From NCBI GenBank assembly GCA_943736015.1, contig OX031062.1, positions 26,571,462 through 26,635,461 of the forward strand: a stretch of 64,000 nucleotides of DNA. Reading direction: 5' to 3'. Within the stretch, counting starts at the first letter, position 1. Each line of letters begins with the position of its first letter. This document shows, one piece after another, positions 13,201-27,262 of the stretch. A program made the position numbers and the translations under genes. This DNA is from Tridacna crocea. Taxonomy: Eukaryota > Mollusca > Bivalvia > Cardiida > Cardiidae. The notes under the pieces are model-generated. The model saw only the letters and a program-made list of their open reading frames with translations. It was not told the origin of the DNA and did not search any database.

Positions 13201-16200
13201 CACTGAAAGGGTAGAGAAAGTTGCGGGAAAATGCTGATTACCAGCATTTCCTCCTTTTCCTACAATGTTCAAAAAGCTTCTGAAACAGGGTCGTTAAAAA
13301 TTAAGATTGTATGGTAAAATGTTAAGCTATTTGATTATTTTCTTTACAGTACCTGCCAGATGGGCCATTTAGTATGTGAGGACAACTACTGCCCAGCCAC
13401 ATGTACAATAATCAATGCTCGGCACTTTCAGACCTTTGATTCCAGATCCTATGAGCTAAAGGCTCCTTCAACTCCATGCTCTTTCACTCTTTTGAAAGTA
13501 GGTTTCTTTTCATGTTTTCATGTATTTCTTTCCAGTTTAGTATGGTTCCTCACTCATATCTTAACATAAAATAGTCTAGACTTGTTTGCAGAAGGCAATT
13601 GAAAGATGGTTCCAACGATAGAATGTGTCTGTGATAGGGTAGATAAAATTTTGTGGAAAGGGGAGAAAGTGTGGTTACCAGTTTTTTTTGTTTTTTGTTT
13701 GGAACATTTAAAACTCAGGACTGTTCAGTAAAGATTTGAAAATCACTTAAAATTAATTGGGGGACATTTAACAGATTCAAATTTACCAGACGTCAAAATT
13801 TAAGCTTTATCCATATTGAAAGCATTTACAGATGACACTTTTGATGTGGCCCCTTTACCAAACAATCCCTGGTTTTTATGACCCTGAGATAGAAACCTTT
13901 TGAAAACATTTTGGGAAAAGGTGAAAAAGCTGGTAACCAGCATTTTCTCCCTTTCCCACAATATTTCCTACCCTGCTGGAGACAAATTTCAATTTTTGAG
14001 TTATTTTTATCTTGTTGTCTGCAAGTGCTTTCAATTTGGACCGGCCTAAAATTTTGGCGTTTAAGGGTTAAATGAAGCAATTTATTTGTTGATAGGGTAG
14101 AAAACATTTTGAAAAAAGGAGATAACACTGTTTACCACTATTTCACCTTTTCCCAAAATGTTTTCAAAAAGGCTTCTTTCCCAGGGTGAGAAAAGTTTGG
14201 CACCCAGCTGTAAAAAATTAAGTGCTTAACCCTTAATTAATTTTGTTTCCAGCAGGGTAGAAAAGATTTTTGGAAAATGAGAAAATGCTGGTTACCAGCA
14301 TTTTCATCATTTTCCACCATATTTTCTAGATGTTTCTATCTCAGGGTCGTAAAACCAAGGATTGCTTCTTGAAGGATTAACTCATTACCAGACAACAAAA
14401 TTTTAGACTGGTTCAAATTGAAAGCAATTGCAGACAACAAAATAAAAGTGACTAAAAAATTGACATTTGTTCTGGGAAGGGTAGAAAACACTGTGGGAAA
14501 AGGAGAAAATGCTGGTCACCAGCTTTTTCTCCTTTTCCTACAGTGTTTTCACAAGGCTTCTTTCTCAGAGGCGTCAAAAGTATGGATTGTGTGGTAATGG
14601 GTTAAACCTAATGTGTGGATCCATAATTATGTGACGTCTTGCTTGGTATCATAGACCACAGAGATGCATTAAGCCCCTTATTGCCAGAGCATGGCTCAGA
14701 TATTTATGATTATATAGATTATCCTTCAACAATTTTGTAGGATATTGATCTATGTATCAATCTGAACACTGTTGCATTCTAACTCTTTACTGCCCAATCC
14801 CGACTTTTAATGACCCTATGTAAGGAGCCTTTTGAAAACATTTTAGGAAAAGGAGAAAATGCTGGTGAACCAGCATTTTCTCCTTTTCCCACAGTATTTT
14901 CTACCCTTTCCAAGACAAATTTCAATTTTTGAGCCGGAATTAGTTTGTCGTCTGCAAATGCTTTGAATTTGGACTGGTCTACAATTTTGTCATTTGGTGA
15001 GATTTAATCCTTCAACAGTTTTGTAGATATTAATCTATCTATCAGTCTGAACACTGTTGTATTTTAACCCTTTCCCAAACAAGCCCTGGTTTTTATGTGT
15101 CTGCAGTAAAAGTCTTTCGAAAACACTGTGGGAAAAGGAGAAATTGCCCGTAACGAGCAATTTCTCCTTTTCCTACAGTGTTTTCTACCCTTTTAGAGAA
15201 CTTTCTGCTATTTTCTCCAAATCTAAAATTGTCATCTGCAAACTCTTTGGGTTTGGAAGGGTCCAAAATTTGTCGTTTGGGAAAAGGTTAAATCTCTCAG
15301 ACCAACCATCTGAAGGGCTGAGATGTTCTGCTTGGGCCAATATTAGAAAGCTGGTCTTAAAATGTGGATTTGAATTTCAGTTTGAATTAAACTCTATTTC
15401 AGTCATTACCAGGGATGGAAGATGAGACCAATGGGCTTGAAATTAAAATGGCTACAGAGCAAGATCCAGATAGAATTAAGTCCAGAGTTGTTTCAGCACT
15501 GGAGATTGAAGTTTTTGGCATGAATGTATACATAACAGAAGGACTAACCACAGTTGATGGGATCAAAGCTCCACTTCCCTATAAAAATGACATTTTTTAC
15601 ATTAAAAAAGCTACTGAGGGCTTTATATTCATTCACATCTTTGGCATCAACATCCTATTTAATGGAAGGGACCGTATCTACATGAATGTTGCCACATTTT
15701 ATGATTCTAAGGTAAGACTTGTTTTATTTAACTTTTTGCCTAGAGACCCATCCGAATTGAAAGAATTTGCAATTGACGATTTTAAATGGTGGTAATTGCC
15801 TATAAGAAAGAAGAAAAATTGTGGAAATGGATAAAATGCTGATAACCAAATGCCTTGTTTACAACTTAAGATTCATTCTCAATTTGTTTGTTGTTTTCCC
15901 TTAGTGTGAAAGACCAAATGTTGTGTTTTCTTAGCTAGATTTTTTTTTTCAGAATACTGTACAGAATTAGTGACTGTACAAAAGTTCAATGGTTGTAAAT
16001 TTAAAAGCCAATCAGACTACAAAATATTTGAATTGTCTTTTTTGAGCATTTTGCAGACAACAACTGTGGCTCAAATGATGGGATTTGTGTAGGAAAGATT
16101 AGGATGCATTTCTGAAAAAGGGAAAAAAAATGCCACTTTTTTTTCCCCTTTTTCCACAATGCTTTCAAAAGCTGTGTTATTTAGAGTTGTTAAGAAAGAC

Positions 16201-19200
16201 TTGATTGTTGGAAACTGTTCAAATTTTCTGATTATAACTAATACCTTTCTCATTTTAGATCTATGGTATGTGTGGAAAGTTCAACTTTAGAAGTGATGAT
16301 GAGTTCTTTTCTCAGAGCTTAGCACCTGAGACTGAAATAGAGGAATTTGTGAAAAGTTTTGCATCATCTGAATGTCGTGAGGATATAAACTACTTATCAT
16401 ACCCCTGTGAAGTTAATACGGTTAGTAGGTTTTTTTTTAACATCCATAATTCAGTTAAGTCTACAAGTTAACCTGATTGGACATTATCAAAATAACAAAA
16501 GACTAGCAATAAGAAAAAATGAAAGTCCTGAGAATGGGTAAGTAATGGATTGTGACACGGCATAAAGCAGTGATTTGGAATAATGAAAAACAGTTTTCCC
16601 ATATAAAACTGTTTATGTTTGATTAGTCTATGAAAAAGAAAATATAGTTTACCAATGAATACAGCATAAACACAACGGAGGATGTTTTCATGACTCGTAA
16701 AGCCATACCTGAAAAGTTGATTTTTTTTCATGCTGTCATTTTTTAGACAAAAAACTGCAACAAACACCTAAACAGATTCATTTACTCTCCTGACAATGTA
16801 GATCAACGCCAGGTATTATCTCAAGCAATATAACCCTGAAATTGCAACACCTTTTTACACTGACTGAAAATGTCCATTCATTTTTTGAACACTCCTGGTT
16901 ACTGTTTCGGGTGGTTGTAAACACCACAGACCATCACAGGCCACCATGCAGACTATGATGACAAAATAAATGTGCCTTAAAATCTTAAATTCATTAGGAT
17001 AGAAGCAATTAAACCCTTTACTCCATAGATACTCATTTCTATGCACTGCTTGTGGGAGCCTTTGGAAAACATTGTGGCAAAAGGTGAAATTGCTTGTGAC
17101 GAGCAATTTCACCTTTTGTCACAATGTTTTCTATGCTATCAAAAGGTGTCATATACATATAAGAAATGGTTTCATCCTTGCTGTAATAAGGGTCAATTAG
17201 AGATATCATAGAAATGCCTTATGGGGTAAAGGGTTGTGAAAGTGAGAAAATGCTGGTTACCAGCATTTTCTTCTTTTCCCACAATGTTTTCAAAGCCTTC
17301 TTTTCAGGGTTGTTGAAATTCAGAATTGTGTGGTAAGGGGCAAACTGTCTTAAATAGAGAACTACAAAAATGTTTTTCCATCTTTCATTTCAGCGGAGGA
17401 ATGCTGAGACTGTTTGCTCCGTGTTTCAAGACTCTTCTGTACTGGGTACATGTGGCAATGTCATCAACAGCCAAGATTATTTCAGACAATGTGTTGAAGA
17501 TATGTGCCTGGCTGCCACACTGGTTGATTATAAGCCATTGTGTACTTTCATGCTTGCTCTTGATGATGCCTGTGCAAAGTTTGGTGGAAATGTGAATTGG
17601 GAGAACAGTCCCATTCTTGATGGGCATTGCAGTATGTATATGAGTTGGCATTCAGGCAAAAGAGGTTTTAACCCATTACCACACAATCCCTACTTTTGAC
17701 GCCCTGGGAAAGAAGCCTTCAGAAAACATTGTGGAAAAAGGAGAAAATGCTGGTAACCAGCATTTTGCTCTTTTTCCCTCAATGTTTTCTACCCTTCTCA
17801 AGACAAATTTCAATTTTTCAGTCACTTTTATTTTGTCGTCTGCAAATGTTTTCGATTTGGACAATCCTTAAATTTTGTTGTCTGGTAATGAGTTAATATA
17901 TTTCACAATGGAATTTACCAAACAATACTTTAGATTATCATGAGTCCATTAACCCATTACCACACAATCCCTACTTTTGACGACCCTGAGATGGAAGCCT
18001 TTAGAAAACATTGTGGGAAAAGGAGAAAATGCTGGTAACCAGCATTTTCTCCTTTTCCCACAATGTTTTCTACCCTTCACAAAACAAATCTCACATTTTC
18101 AGTCACTTTTATTTTGTAGTCTGCAAATGCTTTCAATTTGGACAAGTCTAGAATATTGTCGTTTGGTAATGAGTTAAGAGCATTTTGCCAGCAACACAGG
18201 AAAAGGGTCATTCGGACATTTGGGTAAAGTGTCAGGCTGATCCGAGATGACACTTCACGACTACATTGGACATCGTCCTTCAGTAGACATGCTCAAAACA
18301 GAAAATTACATAAGAACAGAAAGTGTCGATTCGGATTAGCCTGCACGGACTGCGCAGGCTGATCCGAAACGACACTTTACGCAAAAGTCTGAATGCCCCT
18401 TTTCGCATGTTGCAGCCCATTTTGTCTAACAACCATGTAGGTCATGAGGTAGAATGATCCTTGACAAACAGAAAATTGACCAGTAGCAAAAATCAACGAC
18501 CAAGGTCAGCCTGTGCTTACTTTGCAAACAGACATGAATTGATGCTTTTTGGAGATTATAGTGTATTTCTATAACTAAGGCTCTACGTTATCTCCCGCTA
18601 GATGGCAATCTATAAATACTCATCTTTCTAATTTGGGCATCCTGGGTACAGAGCCGAACCACTTTCCTATGCGGCAACCATTACTTTGAATTTCAAACTG
18701 AAATAAACGTTTACTCAATAAAACGCTACCTTGTGCAATTCACTCAGCTATGATCAGCAGTTTAGCGAAATCTGGAGCTAAAGCAGGTCTCATTTCCCCT
18801 CAAGCATATTGATAAAAGCTATTTTCTACATTGCTACTTTATAGAGCGTAATATTACAGTCAGCCCGCTTTCGGGGCTAGTGATGCGTCATATGAGACAG
18901 TTGAATCTTCGAAGAATATGACATGCGAAGACAACGAAGACTCTAATGTTTTTCTTTCGTAATTTTCAGTTTGTATCTTTTCTTTATTAGTTGCAGATAC
19001 ACTTGCCATGTTTTTTGTTTTTACCCTTTACCCCACAATCCTCAATTTTAACAGACTTAAAGAAGCAGCCTTTTAAAAAGATAGGGGAAAGAAAAAAAGA
19101 AAAGGCTGTTAATCACATTTTCTCCCTTTCCCATGATATCTTCTACCCTTTCAGAGGCTACTTTCAATTTTTGAGCCATAATTATTTTGCAGTTCGCAAA

Positions 19201-22200
19201 AGCTTTTGAAATGGGCAAGTCTAAAAATTTATCATGTAGTAAAACAATAGGGCACTGTATCTGACCTAATAATATCAGTCCTTCTCTCCAGACTTAATCT
19301 TTAGGCTGTGAAGCGCTACTGACTGACCTTTTGCAAACAGTGTAGATTAATTAAGATCAGACGAAACACCAAAGTTTCAGTGTAACTGTTATGGCAAGAA
19401 TTTGTATCAAAGAAGCAAACCATGTAAATCAAAGACCAAACTGACTGTTCTGTAGGTAACAGGCCTTTTCGTCCCTGGGCTTGTTCATCCGGGCTCATTT
19501 GTCTGGGCTTGTTCTTCCCAACTGAATTCTCGTTGATCCTGGCCTGTTCGTTCCAACTTATGTATCTTCCAACCAAAGTGTTCATAGTGAATTCTCCACT
19601 GATTTTGATTTTGAAAAGGTTTTTAACTGCGCATTATCGCCTTCCATTTTGCCCAACCAAAGTTATAAGTGTACAAAAAAGATCCCCACCAAGTTCATAG
19701 AAGAAACCAAAGTAAAAGAAATGTGGTGTCTGTGGTCGCGACTTAGAGTGTCGGCCTTGTAACCAAAAGGTCCTGAGTTATATTCCCAGGAGCGGGTGTC
19801 AACTTCAGAATTTATCGTCGGCCGACATATTCGGTGCGAGTACTGGTGTAATTCCCAGGAAGCAGAATCGAGAGAGATTAGTATAACTTGTCAGAACTTT
19901 TTTCTCAATCGATGTAAAATAAATATGTTTAAACTAAACTAAGTAAAAGAAAAAATATTAATGGTGTCATTCCCATCATTACGTTTAAAGAAGAAAGTAA
20001 AGTAAATGAAAAACGCCAATGACTTCAACCCCATCATGGTATTTAGGAAAGAAATTAAATTACAAATCATATATACATACATGTACATATGGATTTTCAA
20101 TTAATATTGTGTTGTTAGGCCGCTAGCCTAGGCAAGAGGCAATGCAGAGACATTGTGTGTTAAAGTCTTGAATCATTACTTCAGTTTCTATTCTGTTCAA
20201 AATACGACTTCAAGAGAGGCAAAAACAAAGCATAAGTAAGTTTCATCAAAGTACTTGCATGTTTAAAATAACAGTTTACTTTGGAGGGCACATGGCCATT
20301 TAGCTCCAATAAGATGGAAACGGTGGTGTGGGACGAACAAGCCCGCACGAACGAGCCCGGGTGAATAAGCCCAGGGAGGAACAAGCCCAGGGACGAACTG
20401 GTTTTGGGATGAACAAGCCTGGAACTGTTCTGTGCAGTCTAATCTTGATCTACATTGTCTGCAAAAACAACTTAAATCAGTTTACAGCACTAAATTTCAA
20501 TTATGAAAAATGTCCGAAATACCAAATTTTCAGTGTAACTGTTATGGCAAGAATTTGTATCAAAGAAGCAAACCATGTAAATGAAAGACCAAACTGACTG
20601 TTCTATAATGATCTATGTTGTCTGCAAAAACAACTTAAATCAGTTTGAGCACTTTATGGGTTAATCTTATCTGGTAAAGACTTAATTGTTTCCCTGTTGA
20701 GTAGTTATCTTTGGTCGTTCATAGGTCTGAAAATAGCCTCCACCAGTTTGGATCAAATTGAAAGGAGTACACTGCTGCATAAACAGATTCTTAGGTTCAC
20801 TGAGAGTTGTTCTCTAATCATAGTCTACTCTTATTTTAGGAGAATACAGGTCCTGCTCAGTGACTGGAGCCTCCTACCAGGTCAATGCAGAGGTCTGCAA
20901 AACAACCTGTGATGAGCTATCAGATGATTTTCTTGACTGTACAAATAGCATGACTGTTGCAGGCTGTGCATGCCCATCTGGACAGTATATTCTTGATGGT
21001 GCTTGCGTCCCACAGGAGCTCTGTACATGCGTCAATAAATATGAGCCAGTGGGATCAAATATTTATAAAGCTGGGAGTTCGATAGAGAGAAAATGTGGCA
21101 ATTGGTATGAAGAATATTTTTATTTAGTTTTCACTATACAATATAATGTTATACTTGTCCAAATTAAAAGCATTTTGTAGAAGATAAGTTAAAAATTTAT
21201 GTCATTCAAAATAATAATATTTATTACTTAACTCTTTACCAAAAGGCAAAGTATTGGACTTGTCCAAATTGAAAGCATTTGCAGACAACAAATAAACATG
21301 ACTTAAACATTGAAATTTGTCTTGGAAAGGGTAGAAAACATTGTAGGAAAAGAAGAAAATGCTAGTTACCAGCATTTTCTCCTTTACCTACAATGTTTTC
21401 AAAAGGCTTCTTTCTCAGGGTCGTTTAAAATCCGGGATTGTGTGGGAAAGGGTTAAAGGGTACTATACATTGTGGACAAAAGGGGAAAATGCTGGTTAGC
21501 AGTATTTTCCCAATTTTCCACTGAAGTTTCAGGACTCTATCTTCCCCAAGGTCATTAAATTTTGAAGTTGTATGGTAAAGAGTTAAAAAATTTCCTTGTT
21601 TCCCAACTGTTCTCTGTAGAGTTTTCCTTGCCAACCAATGTATTTGAGATGACTCATACAGAAATTAAATAGAACCAACTTTTAACTCCTTACCGCACAG
21701 CAACTTTGACAGAAACTGATTCCTTTTTTCCTAATACTTTCTTTCCTAGCAAAAATTGATACTTTTTTCCAATCCTGTTTTTCCTGATCCTTTCTTTCTG
21801 ATTACCATATTAACAGATAATCTTGAGTTTTAACAACTCTGTGGAAGAAGCCTTTTCAAAACATTGTGGGTAAAGAAAAAAAAAAGAAGAAGAAAAAGTC
21901 AATAATAAGTATTTTCTTCTTTCAGCACAATGTTTTCTACCCTATCAAAGGCACAAAAAAATAAGTTATCACTTTAGCCATATTTAGATTTTCATCCTGA
22001 AACATTGCCAATTTTGACAAGTCTACATTAATTTTCTTTTTATGTAATCAAGAGTGAAATAGAATGTTCAAATCATATGTATTGTTCTTTTTTTCTCTCA
22101 AGCACCTGTGAAAATGGAAGATTTGAATGTGTTCAAACAGATGAAAATTGCACAGAAGATGTTATTTGTCCCAACAACTTATCCTATTTTGAAATGTCCA

Positions 22201-25200
22201 GTATGTGTCACCAATCATGTGATAGACTTGGTGAATGTGCTCCAAGGCCGTTCACTGGATGTGGCTGTAAGGAAGGATTTGTACTTTCTTCTAATGTAAG
22301 TATTTCACTCAGACTTAGCTGCTGCCTCTATACTCCATATATTTTCAAAAGCCTTTGTTTTAACCGTTTCCCAAACAATCCCTGATTTTTACGACCATGA
22401 GATTGAAGCCTTTTGAAAACATTGTGGGAAAAGGAGAAAATGCTGGTAACCAGCATTTTCTCCTTTTCCCACAATGTTTTCTACCCTGCTGGAAACAAAT
22501 TTCAATTTTTGAGTTACGTTTATATTGTAGTCTGTAAGTGATTTCAATCTGGACCAGTCTAAATTTTTGTCGTTTGGTAAAGAGTTATGGTAATTAACCC
22601 ATTACCACACAATCCCTACTTTTGACGCCCCTGAGAAAGAAGCCTTTTGAAAACACTGTGGGAAAAGGAGAAAATGCTGGTAACCAGCATTTTCTCCTTT
22701 TCCCACAGTGTTTTCTACCCTTCCCAGAACAATTTTCAATTTTTCAGTCACTTTTATTTTGTCGTCTGCAAATGCTTTCAATTTGGACCAGTCTAAATTT
22801 TTCTCGTGTGGTAATGGGTTAAAACAGAAGGTTGTCTGTTCAAAAGTGAACCATCAGACTGTTAAGTGAGGCACAATGTGCATTTGCTGACACTGTAGAA
22901 TAAGATCAGGGCCTGTATTCACCAACCATTCTTGAAAATATTCTTAGTCTTATTCTCCAAAGTTTTCTAAATTTGTAAGTAAAACAACTTCTGATTAGCA
23001 AAACCAAATGGTTTAGCCAATCAGAAGTTGTGTTACTTACAAATGTAGAAAATACTGGAGAATAAGACAAAGGATATTCTTAAGAATGGTTTGTGAATAC
23101 GGACCCAGGCTGCACAGAATGATCTTGTATGTACAGTTCCTGATTTGGCTAGATTTATCAAGCAAAACAGAGATTAGAAAAGTCAATGATTCTGTTTTTT
23201 TAATGACTACTTTAATTAATCTTTTAATCCATTACCTCACAGTCCCTACTTTTGACGCCCCTGAGAAAGAAGCCTTTAGAAAGCATTGTGGGAAAAGGAG
23301 AAAATGCTGGTTTTCTACCCTTTTCTACAAAACAAATTTCAAATTTTCAGTCACTTTTATTTTGTCGTCTGCAAATGCTTTCAATTTGGACCAGTCAAAA
23401 ATGTTGTCACTTTGTAATGGGTTAATCAATCACACATTTTAAGAGTCATGAGGAAAAAAAGCTTTTGAAAACTTTGACAGAAAAAGAGAAAATTCTTGTG
23501 TCTGGTGTTTTGTCCAATTTAGCTCCACTTGCAGAGGGCCAGTGAACTTTTATGTTTGTCATACTTTGTGTGTGTGTGTGCATGCTTGCATGGGTGTGCT
23601 AAATTTTATTTCAAATATCCTCATTTCTGAAACTACCAACCCAATATTGATAAAACTTCACATAAAGGATCCTGCCATGGCGGTCTCAAGATTTTTTTTC
23701 AAAGAATTTTCATTCTATTGAAAACTGGTAGCCATGGCAACAAAACTGAAATAAAAAATGAAAATCTTTAAAAAAAAGCTAAGTCTACTAAATCTTGCAT
23801 GTATCATAACCATCTATCAAAACTCTCTCAATTATAGACCTTGGCTCAAAATTTTCCTCTCCCTATCATCACATTTTTTTTAGATAGGTTTATATGAAAA
23901 CTTAAAATATCTTCTTGCTCCTTACCAAATGGCACAGAGCTACCAAAGTTGGCATTTAGCTTTATTTAGTGGACTTGTATTAAGATATGTAATACTACAT
24001 CGCTTGTGGTTAACATGTTTAAAAATGTGTGAAAAGTGAAATACAGATCTTCTTCTGATATAAATAATTATTATGCAGTGAATGGGACTTTTGCTTACAA
24101 TATGTACAACTGATCAAGGGAAATAACTCTTGCTATTATAAATATATAATTTATGACTTGCCTCCTGTGACTACAAACTGCACAATTACATGATTCAAGT
24201 ACTTTTAATAAGAAAATACTCAATATTCAGGGAGAGTAATTTATTTTGATGTTAAAAGTAATGCTCAGATGAATTAGATTTTAAATTGGGTTTCTATCAT
24301 TCAGTTTTTTATTCCAGAACTTTATTATTCATGCCACTGAAAATGTTTTTTTGCTCCCTAGATTGTAAAACCTTCTTGTCAGTGCATTTTTTGCTAGAGT
24401 CTATTGATATTTGGTATTAATAATACTTGATTAGACCTGTTTTTATCCATTGACATTGTCGTTGCATTTAATTTTGAAAAAGTTATAACTTTTTTGAAAT
24501 GGTAGGACAAGTTTTTTTATTCCTTTGAAGTTTATTGCCATACAGACTTCTGTTGATTTATATTTTGATAAATGCCATATTACTGTATTACACATTTATT
24601 CAAAATGGGGTGGAACAATACAGGGTGATCAGTGCCCTCTTGTTTTGCGACATTTACTAACCTTAAGTACGAATCCATTCATCTAAGTCATATCTTATTT
24701 GTTGTCTGCAAATGCATTGAAATAACCAAGTTTCACAGCATAACATTTCATTAAGAGACAAGGCAGGGTTCAAAAAATTCACTTATCTGCTTATCCTTAT
24801 AGTTTAATTTGATAAGGGCAAGTGGATTATCCTTCTATGTCTTACTGTATGACATGTGCAAAATGGTAGGAGGACAAGTAAGAATTCTTAAATATTTTGG
24901 ATCCTGCAAGTGTTGACTTTAACTTGGCCTGTACATAATTTAAAACAATATTCATAAGCAACTGGGCTGGGTATTAAATGACGGGGTTTGTCTTTTAAAA
25001 AGAAGAAAAATGTTGCATAAAAAGTGGAGAGTGCTGGTTACTATCATTTTCTGCTTATCCTTCAGTGTTTTTAAAACTTTTATGTAAAGCTAGGTAAAAG
25101 AGGCCTTCTTTCCTAGGGTTTTTAAAAGGCAGCATTGTTTGGTAAAGAGTTAACCCTGTACCACACAATACTGTAAATTATTAAAATAAAAAATGGATTC

Positions 25201-27228
25201 CAAAGTATGCTGCATGTCATTTAACCCTTTACCACACAGTCATGACTGTTGAACTTTGGATGATCCTTAGAAAGAAGGGTGGAAAAGGGGAAACTGCTAG
25301 TAACCAACATTTTCTCCTTTCTCACAATGTTTCCTTCCTATAAAAGACTAGTTTCATGTTTTGAGCAACATATATTTTGTTGTATGTAAATGCCTTCATT
25401 CAGGGCTAGACCAAAATGTTGCCGTGTCGTAGTGAGTTTAAGAGTCTGATCTTGGTTTATGCTTAGCCTTACCAGATGACAAATTTCTATTTGTCAATTT
25501 TTCTTTGGTCATACTCAGAGTTTTTGCAAAGACAAATTATCTCCAGCTCAGATGATGGAATATTTCTCTAAAAGGATAGGAATGCAGAATAGAAAATGCT
25601 GTTGGAAATGGAGAAAATGCATGTTATTAACTTTTTCTCTAAAATCATCAACATTTTCAATGTCCATCTTCTTCATTTATTAAATCATTTAGGCTTAGAT
25701 TAACTCTTTACCTGATGACAAAATTGTAGATTGTTCCAAATTGAAAGAATTTGCAGAGGACAAAATTAAAGTGACTCAAAAAATTGAAATATGTTTCAGG
25801 AAAGGTAAAAAAACATTGTGGGAAAAGGAGAAAATGCTTTTAACCGGCATTTTCTCCTTTTCCTACAATGTTTTCAAAAGGCTTCTTTCTCAGGGTCATT
25901 AAAAGAAGGGTTTGACTGGTAAAGATTTAGTACAGTTTCAGATACATTTACTGTTAAAGTATCCTTACATGGACTATTTTTACTTTACAGAATACATGCA
26001 TTGAACCTACAGACTGCCCATGTATAATGGCTAAGAAGCCCTACTATAATGGCTATGTTACCCAAAGAGGATGCAATGTCATGTAAGTTGAAATACAGAT
26101 TACTAGTGATCAGTCGCAAAAGACAAATATAATTGTAACATGACATGTGAATTTGGCACCATAAACATAGTGAAATGAAAGCGTGGTAAAATCTACGTTA
26201 CTCTATGAAGAGTGATGCCTCTCTATATAGATTGACGTCATTCTGTAATAAAGTAAGTACATGTATGTAAGTTATTCAATGGAATATAATCTTCATCTGC
26301 ATTTTTACTTTAAATATGAACTTGTTTTCCATTCATTAAAAGTAGGTCATGTTAGAATCGAAATAATCTTCTGTCTATGATGGTTTATTGTTCAGTACAC
26401 TAGGTTGTGAGTTCTGAGGTGCAATGAATAACCCACTTGAGCTATCACCCTTGTGGATTATTTAATGTGCCTCATAACTCACAACTGTGGTTCATTGAAC
26501 CATAAACCACCATAAAAAGAAGATTATTGGTTTAGTGAATGATAAACCACCATAGAAAGAAGATTACTTAAATAACAATTCTATACTTCAGCTGTTTTCA
26601 AAGGTATTCAACTCTATCAAGCAACAAATTTAGGACTGGATCAAATTCAAAGCATCTGCAGAAAACAAATCTTGTTAATATAATGATTTTTGATGTGATA
26701 TAGCAGAAAATATTGAGGAAAAAGGAGAAATATTACTGCTGTTTACCAGCATTTTCTCCTTTTACCACAATGTTTTCTATAGACTTGGTAAAGAGTTAAA
26801 TCTTCTGCTGGCGTCTGTGTCTGAGTTATTGTCATGCAAAATTTGATATTTTTCATGTATGTAATATAGATGATATTTGGTGTTTTTTTGTGAAAGATTA
26901 AGATTTATTATACACCTGAAAGTTTTCTGGAGAAAATACATGCATGGCACGAGGATTTAATATCACACAAGACAGAAAAATAGTAACAATAAGAATTTCT
27001 TCCCTGGCTAAACCAATTCCTTCTAGACAATTGATGAGTCATTGCAGCATGATTCATTCCTCTCCCACCAGTATACATTGTCTCAACAATGCTAGAGTGG
27101 GAAAGCAGCCAGTAGCTTAGAAAGAAAATTGTGCAGAGTACTGGTAAAAGAGACTCCAGAAGAGCATGGATGCGTGCACTGGCAGCCGTGATATAACTGG
27201 AATAAGTTTAAAAATGGCATTAAACACT

Positions 27229-27262
<34 letters not shown>

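Noticed and set aside
15415..15795. Apparent gene start at ATG 15415
   Set aside because: Internal Met of a VWD exon that begins at 15403 and ends at a donor at 15712. The remaining codons are intron.
16421..16424. Alternative donor of exon 8 four bases downstream (GTAGGT)
   Set aside because: It would put exon 9 out of frame; the GTTAGT donor keeps the C8 module in phase.
17977..18177. A recurrent predicted peptide ([22 protein letters not shown]) in many short open frames across the window
   Set aside because: It is the translation of the palindromic MITE in one frame. It recurs with indels and on both strands and shows no coding constraint.
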